Notes under the pieces: model-generated | Seen by the model: the letters and a program-made list of their open reading frames with translations, nothing else | The model's database searches: none | Told to the model about the DNA's origin: nothing | Shown: piece by piece, positions 22,030 to 34,463 of the stretch | How positions within the stretch are numbered: the first letter of the stretch is position 1 | Layout of the letters: each line of letters begins with the position of its first letter | Assembly (NCBI GenBank): GCA_029215795.1 | Contig: JARDYH010000003.1 | Coordinates: 90,428,609 to 90,492,608, forward strand | Source: Anniella stebbinsi | Lineage: Eukaryota; Chordata; Lepidosauria; Squamata; Anniellidae | DNA: 64,000 nucleotides | Direction: 5' to 3' | Position numbers and translations under genes: made by a program

Positions 22030-22668
22030 ACTCCCTTCTTGCAACAGCTTCATTGGCTACCAGTCTGTTTCTGAGCAGAATTCAAAGTGCTGGTTATGAC
22101 CTAGTAGAAAGCCCTCTATGGTTTGGGGCCAGACTACCTGAAAAATTGCCTTCATAGAATCATAGAATAGTAGAGTTGGAATGGGCCTATAAGGCCATCA
22201 AGTCCAACCCCCTGCTCAATGCAGGAATCTACCCTAAAGCATCCCTGACAGTTGGTTGTCCAGCTGCCTCTTGAATTCCTCTAATGCCTTTACCTGTACA
22301 AACCTGCTTGGTTCTTAATACCTTCTGGAGAGGTTCTTCTTTTGAGACTGCTGCCTTCAGAAGCACATTTGGTGGCAACCTGAGAAATGACCTCTTTCTT
22401 TGCCCCTCCCAGGCTATAGATCTCCCTCCCAAAGGAGGCTAAATTTGTGATCCTTCTGCCAGCCAGCAAAGACCACTTTATTTATTTAAGTGGATCTTTT
22501 GGGTTGTGTGCTGTTTTTAACAGTATTTTTCTGTAATTGTTATGTTTTTATTCTATTTTAATGTATTGTCTTATTGTTTTAATCAGTTGCAATTGTTTCT
22601 GTAAGCCACGTCGCGTGCCATTTTTTTGGTAGAAAGGTGGGGTACAAATAAAATAATAAACAAATAAA
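22030..22668 (+). mobile_element. L2/CR1-clade LINE 3' fragment, interrupted by CR1
   Basis: Plus-strand degraded ORF2 C-terminus: LQQLHWLPVCF, then ALYGLGPDYLK, resuming after an insertion with APPRL-ISLPKEAKF. The LHWLPV and ALxGLGPxYL motifs are diagnostic of L2-type elements and also occur in the intact copy at 53408-55138. A 3' UTR ending in AATAAAATAATAAAC follows. The insertion at 22153-22282 splits it. Confidence 0.75.
22153..22282 (-). mobile_element. CR1 3' end inserted in an L2-type LINE
   Basis: Plus-strand ATAGAATCATAGAATAGTAG and AAGTCCAACCCCCTGCTCAA are the reverse complement of the conserved CR1 3' terminus. Flanks ATTGCCTT (22145-22152) and AATGCCTT (22283-22290) agree at 7 of 8 positions and probably represent the target duplication. 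Only about 130 bp of 3' UTR remains. Confidence 0.8.
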
Positions 22669-23955
22669 GTGAAATGGGAGGATCATGATGTCATTTAAAG
22701 AACCCATAAACAACAGTGAGTTAGGAATGAAGAGCACACAATAAATGCCTCGTGTAGAAAAGCTCTCAGGATACCCCAATTTATTCTCTCATAAAATATT
22801 GTTTTCCATGTTCCTCCCTCTAATAGTCAGTCAGCATTTCATGGGTACTGAACATGTTCAGTCTTCATTTGAGATGTTTTTTGTGGGGGGGGGGGATTCT
22901 CTCCCCATACAGTTTTCCCCTAAAGATCTGTTGTGCTTCTCCAAACCTCGGGGCCATGTCTACTGCTATCTTCTTCTCAGTGTGGGTGGTGTGATTTTGG
23001 CCACATAGGTATGAGAACACAAATACTTGAGATCAGTATTGGAATATAGATTTTAGATTAGAATATGAATTGGCAGAATACCTTGGGTTGCTGGCTGTGC
23101 AGACAAATCTTACTTCTTCCCGTACGTTTTTGAAGAAACTCTCGCCTAGTCTTCATTCTAGCAGCAAGTAGCTGTGCTTCCCTATACGAAAGGCTCCTGC
23201 AGGGATAGTCCTATTATATCAATGGCAGAAAAGTGGAATAAAAATGACATTAAGGGAATATCCTGGCTGGAAGATGTGCAAGTTTCTGATGCAGGAACAC
23301 CTTGCACATCCTCCTCCTGGAAAAGATGGGAAAGGTCTGTATCAGACAAGCACAGAGATAGGAAGTGGAAGGCATGGGTTTTTTTTCTTTACCTGTACTT
23401 AACTGCAACATATCTGGATCATAGCATATTTGCTGTCAATGTCAATCCAAACATGCTAAAACAAAATGAAAATTCGCAGTTGGTGGGATAAACGTCAGTA
23501 TATAAAGAAAAGAAAAATGTGAATGGTAAAGCACATTTAGTAATACAGTTGAAGGGAATGGAAACAAGCAATTAAGGAAACTTAAGGCTCAGAACAAATG
23601 CTTAATTCCTCCTTTGGAAAACGGAATGCTATGCCTTTCTAAATTTCCTTTTTGTTTTTATTCCATTTTCTGCCACCTAGTGGTTTCCCATTGTTGAGTA
23701 CGTTAATATTGGAATTGTGCGAACATTAATATCTGCGGGGTAAATTCTTTTATATAGTGGCATAACATAGAAGGTTCCTAACATAAATTGCCAGGATTGT
23801 GTTGTTGCTGTGGTGGTGGGGGTGGTTGCTATTTTGACAAAGGCAATCATTACAAGCACATAATATACATGTTATGATATCCCAGTTCTTCCAACAAGAT
23901 GGCAATGTTACATGCATTTCTTGGTGTGCCTTTTCTCAACTGAACAAAACTGTCT
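22669..23955. other. unassigned sequence
   Basis: No gene or repeat family recognised. A G run occurs at about 22885-22895. Confidence 0.4.
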
Positions 23956-23959
23956 TTCC

Positions 23960-24060
23960 CATAACCTGTCGTTTAAAGCCATATGTGGTTTGGGTGCTGG
24001 ATATCTAGAGATGCTCGAGCACTTTCTACATACTACATTTTTAAGCAAACTAACTTGATT
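23960..24060 (+). mobile_element. short L2-type LINE fragment
   Basis: Plus-strand translation of AAAGCCATATGTGGTTTGGG, then TGCTGGATATCTAGAG gives KAICGLGAGYLE. This is the KALxGLGPGYLQ motif of the intact L2-type ORF2 at 53408-55138. Boundaries are approximate. Confidence 0.5.
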
Positions 24061-24819
24061 TGCACTTCCAAGACTAATACATGGATCAGCATACAGTTAT
24101 CCTTCAGTTTTCACACTTCTCTGAATTTTGCAATACAGTTGGCAGCTCAAAATAAATAGCAAAATGCAAATAAAGATGCATATTATAGGTTCAAATGTAT
24201 ACACAGATAGCATTTTATGGTAAAATGCATACAAAATGCATATTTTATGGGGAAACACATTCAAAATATGCAAATTTTGTGTGGGGGGGGTTTAATCACA
24301 CATTGATGCAGCAACAGAATGGAACAAATTTATGAACAAATGCATGTGAAACTGACGCAGACCAGAAAAACTGATCTGTACATCCCTACTCTCCCCCCTC
24401 CATATTCGTTAAGGGACAAGCTCTCCTGTTGAGGGACTGGAATCCTGAACTGCCCTGAGCTGTTGACAGGATTGCTCCAAAGCACCTTTCCCCCCCTGCT
24501 GCAACAGATCCAGTTTACCCTCTTAATTTTCTAGGAGCTGCTGGAAACAAAAGTTTGGATGATGGCTAAAGCACAAAGAACTGACCAAACACAAGGGATA
24601 CCATTTGAGAGCCTATTTCCTACTCAGAGTAATCAGAAGGCTAATACAGATTTCTGGTAATGATCCTCTGTGTCCAGCAGTGACCCATTGTGATGTGCTT
24701 GCAAAGAACCATGAGGATACCATCGCGTGCGAGCCCTCCAACTTGGATGCTTCTTTTATGACAAGGTCCATACCAGAAGTCCCTTTGAACATGTCTATTG
24801 TATTGGCTTGGATGTATCG
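24061..24819. other. unassigned sequence
   Basis: AT-rich, with AAAATGCATA-type repeats at about 24160-24260 that look like a short degraded tandem region. No gene seen. Confidence 0.4.
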
Positions 24820-25339
24820 GGCCATGTCTACACCATCCATTTATCCCAGCGTCAGCTCAAGGTCGTCCCTGTGCATCCAAATGACGCACAGGGGATCCCA
24901 GGTTCAACCAGGACAACTACTCACTTTCCCCAGGATAAAATGGACTATTTTTATCCCAGTTTTTCCTGTGGTCCCGGGACAACCCAGAGGACAGTGGGTG
25001 GTGTGGCCAGTGCTCCCAGGTCCTGCCTCCTCCGCATGAGTAGCAGGGATCTTTAAACAGGCCACACCACAGCTGCACAGGGTGACTCTGGGCCCATTGT
25101 GGGGGGAGCAATTTTGCCATCCCCAGGATGGCTGCTGGCACTTTTGTTTTAAGTTTTTTTAAAAAAACTTACTTTTTTGGAGGATCGGGGCTGTGCAATT
25201 GCGCGACTAGCTCCTCCTTCCAAAAAACCCCACATTCCTTCCTTCCGGGATGTCGCGCTGGCATTTGGACGCTGGGGGAGGATCCTGGAAGCCGGAAAAC
25301 CCAAGATCCTCCCGGAAAGCTCATAAATGTAGATGAGCC
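24820..25339. mobile_element. TIR DNA element, GGCCATGTCTACACC family, copy 2
   Basis: Left end GGCCATGTCTACACCATCCA, and right end AATGTAGATGAGCC whose complement is GGCTCATCTACATT. The block order is the reverse complement of 12921-13443: GGGGATCCCAGG near 24892, CTGTGGTCCCGGGACAACCC near 24967, CCATCCCCAGGATGGC near 25117, and GATCGGGGCT near 25184. No coding motif. The stretch AAGTTTTTTT/AAAAAAACTT near 25151-25171 is a local hairpin. Confidence 0.6.
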
Positions 25340-26640
25340 TTTGGTTTACTTCCCCTGACTATGCGGACATGGTGTTCAGAGCAATTCATGCCACAATTTG
25401 TAATTTGTTCACCAAGTTATGAATCCAACTTTATAGATTCAGATGAACGTTCTCTGTTATTATGAGCATTTGAATAATCTTCAGACCTTTGCACATGCAC
25501 ATCACTGAAGTGTATCAAGGGAATGTGGCGTATATATGTGCTTTTCCATCTGCACATCGTGACTGAATGTGCAATGACACACGATTCTCTGATTGGCTGC
25601 TACTACATGTGGTTTCTTTACAGCAATCAACATCTGAGCATGCTGTAAGATGGTAGAGTTTCAATGCTTAGTCATGCAGAATCCATGTGTGCAGAAAACA
25701 TAAACGAACTCATAATCAATCTCTATTTGAACTATGAAAATATAAAGAATATAAAAGTTACGCATTTGGGAATTATTCACCAACTAGATTTGACTTATGA
25801 GCCAATTCATTTTATGTTTTGGCAGCATCATTAGATTAAACATGTATTAAAAGGGAATGTATTGATCTTTACATTTTACTAAATTTTGTCTTTAAATAAA
25901 TGTCTCTGCAATAATAATAATAATAGTAATAATAATAATAAATAATTTTAAAAATCAGTGCAGCAATATTTATGGGACAATTATAAGCTAACAAATAACA
26001 GAGACATAAAATGCTGATGCATCACTTTCAAGGATTTTATTTTTCACTGATCTACTTCAATCCACCTTAAGTGTGATTGTAGAGTACTAAAAACAAAACA
26101 AAAAAAGGAGGGTGCTATCACACTGAATTATTTCAGGAGCTACGCAATAGTTGGTGCTGTACACCTGAATAGATAAGAAGCTTAAACTGCAAGGACTGGA
26201 AGTGGCTACTAATGGCGCCGCATATCTGAAATGCACAGAGAGCCTGCAAGGCATCACAGTGTACTTTTAATGAGCACATGTTCAGATCGATGAAATGGGT
26301 GGCATTCAACTCACTCGTGCATTACAGATTCATAATCAATACAGCACGGAGGAAGGGATGGTGGTTATTGTCTAAATTATCCTGTTCACTTACAGACGAA
26401 CCAGCGATTAGCATTTAAATGTCGCCTGACATTTAAAGTCCTGTTGACATTGTCCCATTTTCATGGGGATTTGGACTCAGCCGATTTACATGTGTTTTAA
26501 TATCTCACATAGAAGGGCTATTGTAATCAGTAATGAAATGCAAGGTTACTAGTCTGCCGGAGTCCCATTTGCGGAGGATGTGGGCAATCACTTCCCCAAC
26601 CCCCATGTTTTTCACACTACATGTATATTTATCAGAAGGA
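25340..26640. other. unassigned AT-rich sequence with (AAT)n
   Basis: Contains an AAT-rich microsatellite at about 25911-25943. No gene, RNA gene or known repeat end seen. Confidence 0.4.
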
Positions 26641-26659
26641 CAATCTCTGGTCAGCTCAT

Positions 26660-26850
26660 TGACCCTGTTCAGAGGACACGCTAAGCCATGGTGGCTAAGC
26701 ATTTTAAGCTAAACATTATGGCTAAGCATGTCATGTAAACCATTCCTAACCATGGTGGCAAAAAAAACACGGTTTAAACATGCCCACTAACCATTTGCCG
26801 CAAAACAGGTTAGCGGCCTAACCATGGCTTATTTGGGCTTATTTTGTTGC
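26660..26850. mobile_element. probable MITE with CCATGG-centred repeats
   Basis: Blocks TAAGCCATGGTGGCTAAGC, TAACCATGGTGGC and CTAACCATGGCTTA recur in both orientations within 190 bp, with GGTTTAAACATG in between. The self-complementary layout suggests a degraded short TIR element. Ends are not resolved. Confidence 0.4.
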
Positions 26851-26969
26851 CATTTTTAAGACAGATAGGTTTGGGAGAGATAAACTGAGAAAAGGCAGAT
26901 GTGTGTGATTAACTCCTCCCATCAGCCTCTTCTCCGCTCCACTGCTCAATCCACCTCCTTACATTTTGT

Positions 26970-27275
26970 TTCATTTCATTTCTTGCATTTTTATACTGAT
27001 TAATAGCCAACGCTACTTGGGCAGTTGACAAAGCTTAAAACCCAAAACATACAATATAATAACGTAATAAAACCATTTAATACAAAAATATAAAAAACAA
27101 TTTTACACAATCAACAATAAAAATTCCAGGAGCCAGTAAAATGCTTAAGGTATACCTTCAATTGCCTGGGAGCGGAGGAAATTCTTACCCTGATGCCAAA
27201 AAGATGACAATGTTGGCATCAGGTCAATCTCGCTGGGGAGAATGTTCCATTATTGGAGGGTCACCAGAACATGCA
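26970..27275 (-). mobile_element. L2/CR1-clade LINE 3' fragment
   Basis: Plus-strand view: ATTT-rich tail, TTTATACTGATTAATAGCCA, CTACTTGGGCAGTTGACAAA, an A-rich 3' UTR, then AATGTTCCATTATTGGAGGG. The minus strand continues the LWNxLP-type C-terminus seen at 15285-15700, but more diverged. Confidence 0.65.
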
Positions 27276-27377
27276 GTTCTAAATCGGTGTTTCTGAATAT
27301 GAAACTCCATGGTGGGGGAGCAGTTTTGAATGTAATGAGTATTTAGCCCTCGGGTGATGATAGTTATAAACTATTAA

Positions 27378-27510
27378 GGATGCAATCCTATGCATGTTGA
27401 GACAGAAAAATGTCCTACAACTCTAAGTGTTCCCCAGCCAGCCATGCTGAATGGGGAATACTGTGAGTTGTAGGGCTTTTCTCTGTTTAAACATGCATAG
27501 GATTGCACCC
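27378..27510. mobile_element. Harbinger-like MITE (GCAATCCTATGCATG ends), copy 1
   Basis: Ends GGATGCAATCCTATGCATGT and complement GGGTGCAATCCTATGCATGT, with TAA on both sides (27375-27377 and 27511-27513). The centre CTCTAAGTGTTCCCCAGCC is mirrored by GGGGAATACTGTGAG. The whole element is a 133-bp palindrome. TAA target duplications suit PIF-Harbinger. Noncoding. Confidence 0.7.
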
Positions 27511-27744
27511 TAAATCAATCTACGTCTATGCCAGCTTTGCTTGCCAGAGAATTCCTTTGCTGTTCTGTGACCTGTATATAATATTCTTGTTGCTATGCTT
27601 ACAGGTTCCAGAGGAGTAGCCATATCCATATTTTTGCACCTTGCGATAAGTTGTCTTGTGTCATTTTTGGGCAAACAATGGCATTGTGGCATAAGCTTTC
27701 ATGGGCCAGAGTCTGTTTTATCAGATATATGAACTGGTCACCTA

Positions 27745-27870
27745 AGTAGAGGAAGTATATAATGTATTGCACTTCTATAACACCCATTAACCAAACCTCT
27801 CTGGGTAATTTATGAAAAAAACCTAAAACCATGAAATATGATAACATAGTAAAACATTATATAAAACCCA
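27745..27870 (-). mobile_element. diverged L2-type LINE 3' tail
   Basis: TTGCACTTCTATAACACCC, then CTCTCTGGGTAATTTATGAA and an A-rich 3' UTR resemble the terminal block at 12352 and 15290, but with many changes. Confidence 0.4.
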
Positions 27871-29903
27871 TAGATTTTTATATTATCACCATAACGTCTG
27901 AGTATCAAAGTACAGAAGAAATATTCCATTTCTTTTTATACAAAATTAAGCCAAAATGCCAATGAGAGAGACAGGGGTAGGTAAGTCCCATTACTATGCA
28001 GAGCACATGTGAATACAAGTTCCAATCTAATGAATTAAAGATTCAATCAACTTCATTCTAAACCATTTAAAGGGCTTTGAAACCTTGCAGAGAATTTCAC
28101 TCTATGTCCCCAAAGCTGAAATGGTGCTCCTAAAACTTTGCGTTTTCAAAACATCCAGAAAACAGTGGCAAGATTATGAAAATATAGATATGTTGTGTAC
28201 ACGTAGAATACAGAAAATGCTCCATTAAAAAAAAATCAATTCACATTTTGTCCTGGCATAACAATCGGTTGGAAAGCATTCTAACCAATGCTCTGTCAAT
28301 TCTTCACCAGATCTTGTCAAATTTTACATTGTGACAATTAAGGACAGAGCTTTAGCATTAAATTCTGAAAGTTCAGGTGATGGGAGGCAAGCTCCCTTTG
28401 ACGTAGCATTTACATGCTATGGCAGTGAACTTTTTTTTTTTATTTAAAGCACATCTGTTCTCCAAGAGTTCCCTCCTGGCTCATAATGTTGGTGTGCATG
28501 TGCACCTATGGAATGTTCTTCTCTTGAAATTATAGGTTAGATCTTAACTATCTGCATCCATCCTCAGAGCACTTGCCATGTCATAAAGGTGCTTTGAAAC
28601 TTCATTCCCACCCTAGCCCAAACGAACAAGAGAGGATTTGAATCTGGATAGGTAATAAGTATTTGCACAAAACAAAAGAGAATTGATTTGAATAGATATG
28701 ATATTCAGCAAACGAAAAGCTGCCTGGTTGGATGGGCTGGTCACATAGTTCACAGCAATCAAGAAGAAGTTCATTGGGAGTAAGGGATTAACATTAAATA
28801 ACTTCTCTGCATGTACCTACAAACCAGCTATCTTTGGGCATCCAGATGACCAACATGCACATGTAGAATCTTGTTTAATATTCTGAGTTGGAGTAAGATT
28901 TCTAGGGGAGATGCCCCTCCATTCATAATATAGCTAAGCATGATAAGTCGGACAAATGTGTATACTGAACCAGGTAATTATGACCCTTGAAGAAATCTCT
29001 GGAAGCTTCTATGTTTAAGTCATGGGTTAAGTCTCACCCGTGTGATTAGAGATCAACACTAGTTCATGATGATTTCATAGGCAAGTTCCTTCGTTATTTT
29101 CTTCCAGCAGCATTAATAACATCTGTATTAGATAAGGGATTGTTTATTCCATTTTTATTTCTCAATTGTTACAACAGGTGGTGATTTTTTCACACCTTGC
29201 AAATTTGTTGCGGAGGAGCGACCGAGTTTAAAGAATATATATATATATATATATATATATCCTATTTAGGGAAGGTAACAAGTTCATTTACCTCATAATA
29301 TTACGAAATACTCTTAAGGTTTTTTAAATAACGGGTAGGAATATTTATTTGCTTTCGTTCTATTCATTAGTGTTCATTCTCCCACGGGTGTCAGAGTGCT
29401 GAGCGTCGTCTTTCAACTTTAAAGCATTAAATCAATTGATGCAGTATGGAAACGGATTACACATTCCGAAGTTACCATCTTGAATTTTATCCTGTTTGGT
29501 CTAGTCATCATTGCTTGTAATGAGCTCCCTTGAGCATATACAGACTCATTGTGTATTAGTGTACTGTATATTATATGTATATTGCATACATTTACATGTA
29601 TAGAGATACTGTTACCTGTTATTAAATGGTTATGCAAATTTATATACATTGTGATTGGGAATCTATTACTAACCCACCAACTTCTAAGATAGCCTATTCA
29701 GTGGAGTTTTTTTGCTCATTGTTAAGCTCATATGAGCATGTTATACATTGACTGCCACGATTTCCTTGATATTTTCTGCATGAATGCATCCATAATTATT
29801 ATTATACTTAGGTCCTTCTTGTTTGTAAGTCACAGAACAAACAACAGATGGTGGAAAGCTAGACCCTAGCAGTCAGTTTTACTAAATGTTCATGAACATG
29901 TAT
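27871..29903. other. unassigned AT-rich sequence
   Basis: An (AT)n microsatellite lies at 29235-29260. No supported gene. Confidence 0.4.
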
Positions 29904-29987
29904 GGGTTGTAGCCAATGTTGGTCCTAGTTAGAATAGACTCATTGCAGTGAATAGGACTTAAGTTAGAGTAACATTGGATACAACCC
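29904..29987. mobile_element. short MITE (GGGTTGTAGCCAATGTT ends)
   Basis: GGGTTGTAGCCAATGTTGGT at the left and AACATTGGATACAACCC at the right are inverted matches, with AGTTAGAATAGAC and a mirrored GGACTTAAGTTAGAGT inside. TTGGATACAACCC at its end is tandemly duplicated at 29988-30000. A related fragment lies near 43548-43588. Confidence 0.6.
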
Positions 29988-30631
29988 TTGGATACAACCC
30001 ATTGTGTTTATTTCTAAAAGAAAGACTTCACTCCTCCCCTTTCCACATGCCCCATCACTTTTCAGGTAAGTAAGGAAAATGGGGAGGATGCTTTGGGGGA
30101 TGGGGCTTGTGGAAAGAATATTTTGGGGATGGGACCATTTTCTGAGCCTTGTATTGGCTTGGGAAATTATCCTTCTGAGTTTTTTAGGGGGAGGGACTTG
30201 GATAATTGCCAGGCCAGTCCAGTGCAAGGAAATGAGAGCTCACCCATCTCTAGTTTTCAATCAAAAAAACTTTCTGTTTATTATAGTAATGTTGATGTGT
30301 TTACTTTTTCTTTTTTGTTCTTGTTTTCAAAACTTGTCTTTTGAGAAAAGTGGGGTAGTGAAGCAGCCAAAATTGAATTTAGTTAAGGAAAAGGCTGCAA
30401 GAACTGTCACTGTGAGGTAGGTGTGAATGGGACCCTGATCATCTGGACAGTTCTTTCCCTCTGGGTTATTTCCTTAGCCTTTCTTTTCTTCTGGACTTTA
30501 TACTACTGCTTACTAAAGATTTATATAGAATTGCTTTCTTAAGTGCTCAAATGGGTTTACTTACATTATCCCAGTCCTTATGACTAGGTAAGGTAGGCTG
30601 TTATTAGCCCCATATTATAGAAGAGGTAACA

Positions 30632-30807
30632 AGGCCAGCCCTACCATTAGGCAGAATAAGGCAGATGCATCAGGTAGCTGATTTTGGATGCCAGAAAATA
30701 GCAACAAGTTGTTGCTGCTGTTGTTGTAACTTTACAGCCAGGGAGGGAGAGGTGTGTTTGTGGGATTTTCTGCCTCAGGTATCAAAATAGTTTGGCTGGT
30801 CTCAGGT
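30632..30807. mobile_element. hAT-like element, GGCCAGCCCT family (diverged)
   Basis: Left AAGGCCAGCCCTACCATTAG and complement of the right end AGACCAGCCAAACTATTTTG, then CTGAGGCAGAA matching the left AGGCAGAAT. This is the same terminal design as the better preserved element at 44337-44575. Central GTTGTTGCTGCTGTTGTTG is a local expansion. No target duplication could be confirmed. Confidence 0.45.
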
Positions 30808-31055
30808 ACTATGCTCCTTTACTTACAGAGGAATTTGCTGCTAAATCTCAGGCAGCAAAAAAATGTCTTGGGCTAACCCTGAGGGGGAGAGTAGAAACTG
30901 AGAGATGATGTCTTGCCTACGGCCGTCCAACAAACATCATGGCTAGACTATTTGAATTAGGTTCTTCCTGAACCAAGGGTTAACCACTATGTTACACTCA
31001 TTTTAGAAAGTGTAATAAATGCAGCAGATTTTTTTGAAAGAACTATTTCAAAATA

Positions 31056-31215
31056 GGCCTGTAGCTCAGTGCTAGAGCACACGCTTTGCATGCAGAAGGT
31101 TCCGGGTTCAAATCTTGCCTTCTACCACTAGGCTGAGGAAAAAATCTTGCCTAAAATCCTGGAGAGCTGCTGCCAATCCATGTCAACAATACTGGGCTAG
31201 ACAGACCAATGTGCC
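31056..31215 (+). mobile_element. tRNA-derived SINE
   Basis: Head GGCCTGTAGCTCAGTGCTAG with box A, and GGGTTCAAATCTTGCC with box B, at near-tRNA spacing. The sequence then departs from tRNA into a SINE body (CTGGAGAGCTGCTGCCAATC, CAATACTGGGCTAGACAGAC). There is no acceptor-stem pairing at the expected 3' position, so this is a SINE and not a tRNA gene. The head differs from that of the SINE at 145-392. Confidence 0.7.
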
Positions 31216-31684
31216 GTGTGCATGCCCGTTCAATTACTCTCTTTAGCAAGGGAAGGGGGTTCAACATTGGCTGGGCAGCAAAATACAGCAAGCTCCCTCT
31301 CCTCTTCTCTTTAAGGGGGCATGCAAACCTTCAAGTAGAAACAGCTCTTTTGCTGGCAAAAACAAAAGCTTGTCATGGGCAATGGGGATGGCGTGGGGGG
31401 CATTCAGACGGACATCAATCTTCTTCAGGAGGCAGGCAGGCGGCAAACTGCAAAACTTAAAAACAAAATTTGTAAATTTAAGCAAAAGGGAAATTCACTG
31501 ACACCCTTGAAGTAATTTAGGCAGATTTCGGTGTTTTGGAGATAGCTACTGCGACCTCTTTTCAAATTCGGGCAGAACTCCCAGCGTACAGGAATCTGTT
31601 GCAGGCTGTAGGAGAGAGCTGGTCACAGAAGCATTTTTTGCAGCTAGGTTCATACTGTCATGTGCATGCCCATTCCCTCTTGCA

Positions 31685-32002
31685 TAGGGTGACCAGATAA
31701 AATCCAGGTCAGGGCTCATGTAACTAACAGTTGTAGAGAAAAGGGAATTTCAGCCAGTGTCATTTGTATGCAATTAGTTCCTGATGAAATTCCCTCTTCA
31801 TCACAACAGTTAAAGTTGCAGGGGCCCTGCCTTCTTTTGTATATGGTCACTCTAGTATAGAGCCTGCACCTTTAACTGTTGTGATGAAGAGGGAATTTCA
31901 CCAGGAACTAATTGCATACAAATGACACTGGCTGAAATTCCCTTTTCTCTACAACTGTTAAAGTTACATGAGCCCTGACCTGGATTTTATCTGGTCAGCC
32001 TA
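31685..32002. mobile_element. dimeric hAT-like MITE, copy 3 (CCAGATAAAATCC subfamily)
   Basis: Ends TAGGGTGACCAGATAAAATC and TAGGCTGACCAGATAAAATC (complement). Perfect 8-bp target duplication CTCTTGCA (31677-31684 and 32003-32010). Same body as the other copies, including the internal terminus-like GTATATGGTCACTCTAGTAT. It lacks the TTTAA of the left GTAACTTTAACAGTTG block, a small deletion. Confidence 0.9.
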
Positions 32003-32010
32003 CTCTTGCA

Positions 32011-33366
32011 ATCAGACGTGCTGGCAAACTGACACGAGATACTCACATCAGTAAGACTTCTACTGAAGAACTCCCACAGTAAAAAAAAAGGTTAATAGTT
32101 ATACACTCTAAAAAGACTAAAAGCTGACTGGTGATCAGAAAGCTTTAAAGTGTAATCTTGATACAATCTTTTAGGCAATCACAGAAGGGGAGAGAAAAGC
32201 TTAACAAACCATCCCAAGACAGCTTCTCTAAACGCCGCATATGCTAGTAACTTAGGGAATATAGCCAACGCCTATAAGTTCACAAGAAAAGTAAAATCTC
32301 AGGCACAGGAGTCCCGTGTTTCTGCTTGGCACCAGCACCCTGCCACCTGAGTCTAGCAGAGAAAAATAACTCACAATCAAACCCAGCCGGCCGAACGGTG
32401 AGCTGACTAGGAAAACACACAACCCACAGCAAATGCAAGTTCAAGTCTATGAAAAGCCTCACCGTACTTTTCATAGCACAATCCTTAGAAATCTAAAGTC
32501 TAAATAGAAGAGAGTCCATACACAGAGTACTTCCAAAATCTCAAACAGATACAGATCCAAACAAAGAGAAATATCAAGCATTGCAACGAAAGATGAACTT
32601 AGAAAAGCTCTTCGGTTTTGCCCACCCTCTTATAAACAGAAGCATAGCTTGTTCAAAGCTACTTGACAGACAAGATCTGTCACCGATAAATCAGCCCAAT
32701 GGTCTGAACCAGTACAAAGCAGCTTTCTGTGTTCCTAGATTCATTCACCAGCTTTCCAACTTCAGACTTGCGCTCTGTCACTCATGTGATCCCTTGAGCT
32801 ACATTGTCCCAAATGGCTGTGAAATCCTATTTATTGCTGTTTCAGGTCTCACTGAATATGTACTTCTCACTCTCTCACACACACACTGCAAAATAAATCC
32901 CTCCATGACAGTCTGGTACATTTGTCTTTCTTATTAGGTAATGTTTAGAAAAATAACCAGATTAAGTCTCAAGAATAACTAAGCTAACAGTAAATCCTTT
33001 CTAATTTCTCTCTCTATTCTGTCTGTTGCAATGTAACTGCTAACTCATTCCTCTTCAAGAAAAAAAAAGGTCTTAAAATTTTAACTTGCCCAGAGACACA
33101 TTGATGTTCCTCAACACACCATTTGAAACCAACTACTTTAGAAAATAAAACATGCTTGATAAAATAAATATATTTCAGGTGTCAGGAAGTAATGTTCTTT
33201 GTCGGTTACCAGTATTTCTTATGCACTGTCAGGTAAAGATAGGACACTGCATTATTTTTCCTACTGGTAAACAGATCCAGCTTTACATGGTTTGGAATAG
33301 CCTTTAGGTTGATTCAGCAAAGCCTTCAAGCAAAGTTACGCAGCTGTCAGACACGTTCTGAGTAGA
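32011..33366. other. unassigned sequence
   Basis: No gene or repeat family recognised. Short CA run near 32873-32886. Confidence 0.4.
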
Positions 33367-33374
33367 GCTATAGC

Positions 33375-33679
33375 TAGGCTGACCATATGAAAAGGAGGAC
33401 AGGGCTCATGTAACTTTAACAGTTGCAGAGAAAAGGGAATTTCTGCCAGCATCATTTGTATGCAATTCGTACCTGGTGAAATTCCCTCTTCATTACAAGA
33501 GTTAAAGCTGCAGGGGCCCTGCCCTCTTTTGTATCTGCTCTTGCAACTTTAACTGTTGTGATGAAGAGAGGATTTCACCAGGGACTAATTGCATACAAAT
33601 GACGCTGGCTGAAATTCCCTTTTCTCTGCAACTGTTAAAGTTACATGAGCCCTGTCCTCCTTTTCATATGGTCAGCCTA
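33375..33679. mobile_element. dimeric hAT-like MITE, copy 4
   Basis: Ends TAGGCTGACCATATGAAAAG on both sides, with perfect 8-bp duplication GCTATAGC (33367-33374 and 33680-33687). It is shorter (305 bp) because the central junction lacks part of the second terminus-like block. CCATATG subfamily. Confidence 0.9.
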
Positions 33680-33689
33680 GCTATAGCTA

Positions 33690-34429
33690 TTGGTACCCAT
33701 AGGCATGGCCTGTGCTATACTGCACCACTATAACTCCCTGAGGAAAGAGCCTGTCCACTCCATTCCCCCGAGGCAGGTCTGCCCCACAGCACCAGGGAGT
33801 GGGCAGCTGTATAACTCTATCCTTCAGACTTCTCCTTTCTGGCTTCAAACAATACTAGTCCACTGCATTGCTATGAGATGATAAGGGAAGTCTGCCACCT
33901 AGTGACTGAAGATGAATTAAATTAATGCATGTTGAAAAGCAAAATAGCCCCAAGGTTCACGTCCATAGGGTCCCCTTAGTATGCATGCCAAGTGTGAGGC
34001 ATCTAGGTTTCATGGTCTTAAGAGTTCTGGTGCTATATTATATAACCCTTATATTATTATAAATGGCAGAGAGTTCTTATTTTCTTTTTTGTTGCTCCTT
34101 CAGGTGCTAAGCAACTCGTGCCAACATTAATGGTTTTTTAAATAGCTGCTACCTCTTCTCCAGTTGAATTCAGATCACCAAACAGCCTATGGCAGCTAAT
34201 CCATCCAATCTCAGTATTTCATTCTGAGTAGGCCTATGACCCATGCTTTGCTGGAAGTATTGAAGGAAAAACATTCATAGGTTAGCACTACCTTCTTTTG
34301 TGTGGAATGATCGATTGTGCTTTAATTTTGCTCCACAGGTGGACAACCTAGCACACATTGGGATTGCTTTTAAACAACCACCCACAAAAGAGCCGAAGCA
34401 GCAGCAACACATAATTATTGTTGTTGTTG

Positions 34430-34463
<34 letters not shown>

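Noticed and set aside
31056..31130. tRNA gene
   Set aside because: Box A and B are present, but acceptor pairing is not and the sequence continues as a SINE body.
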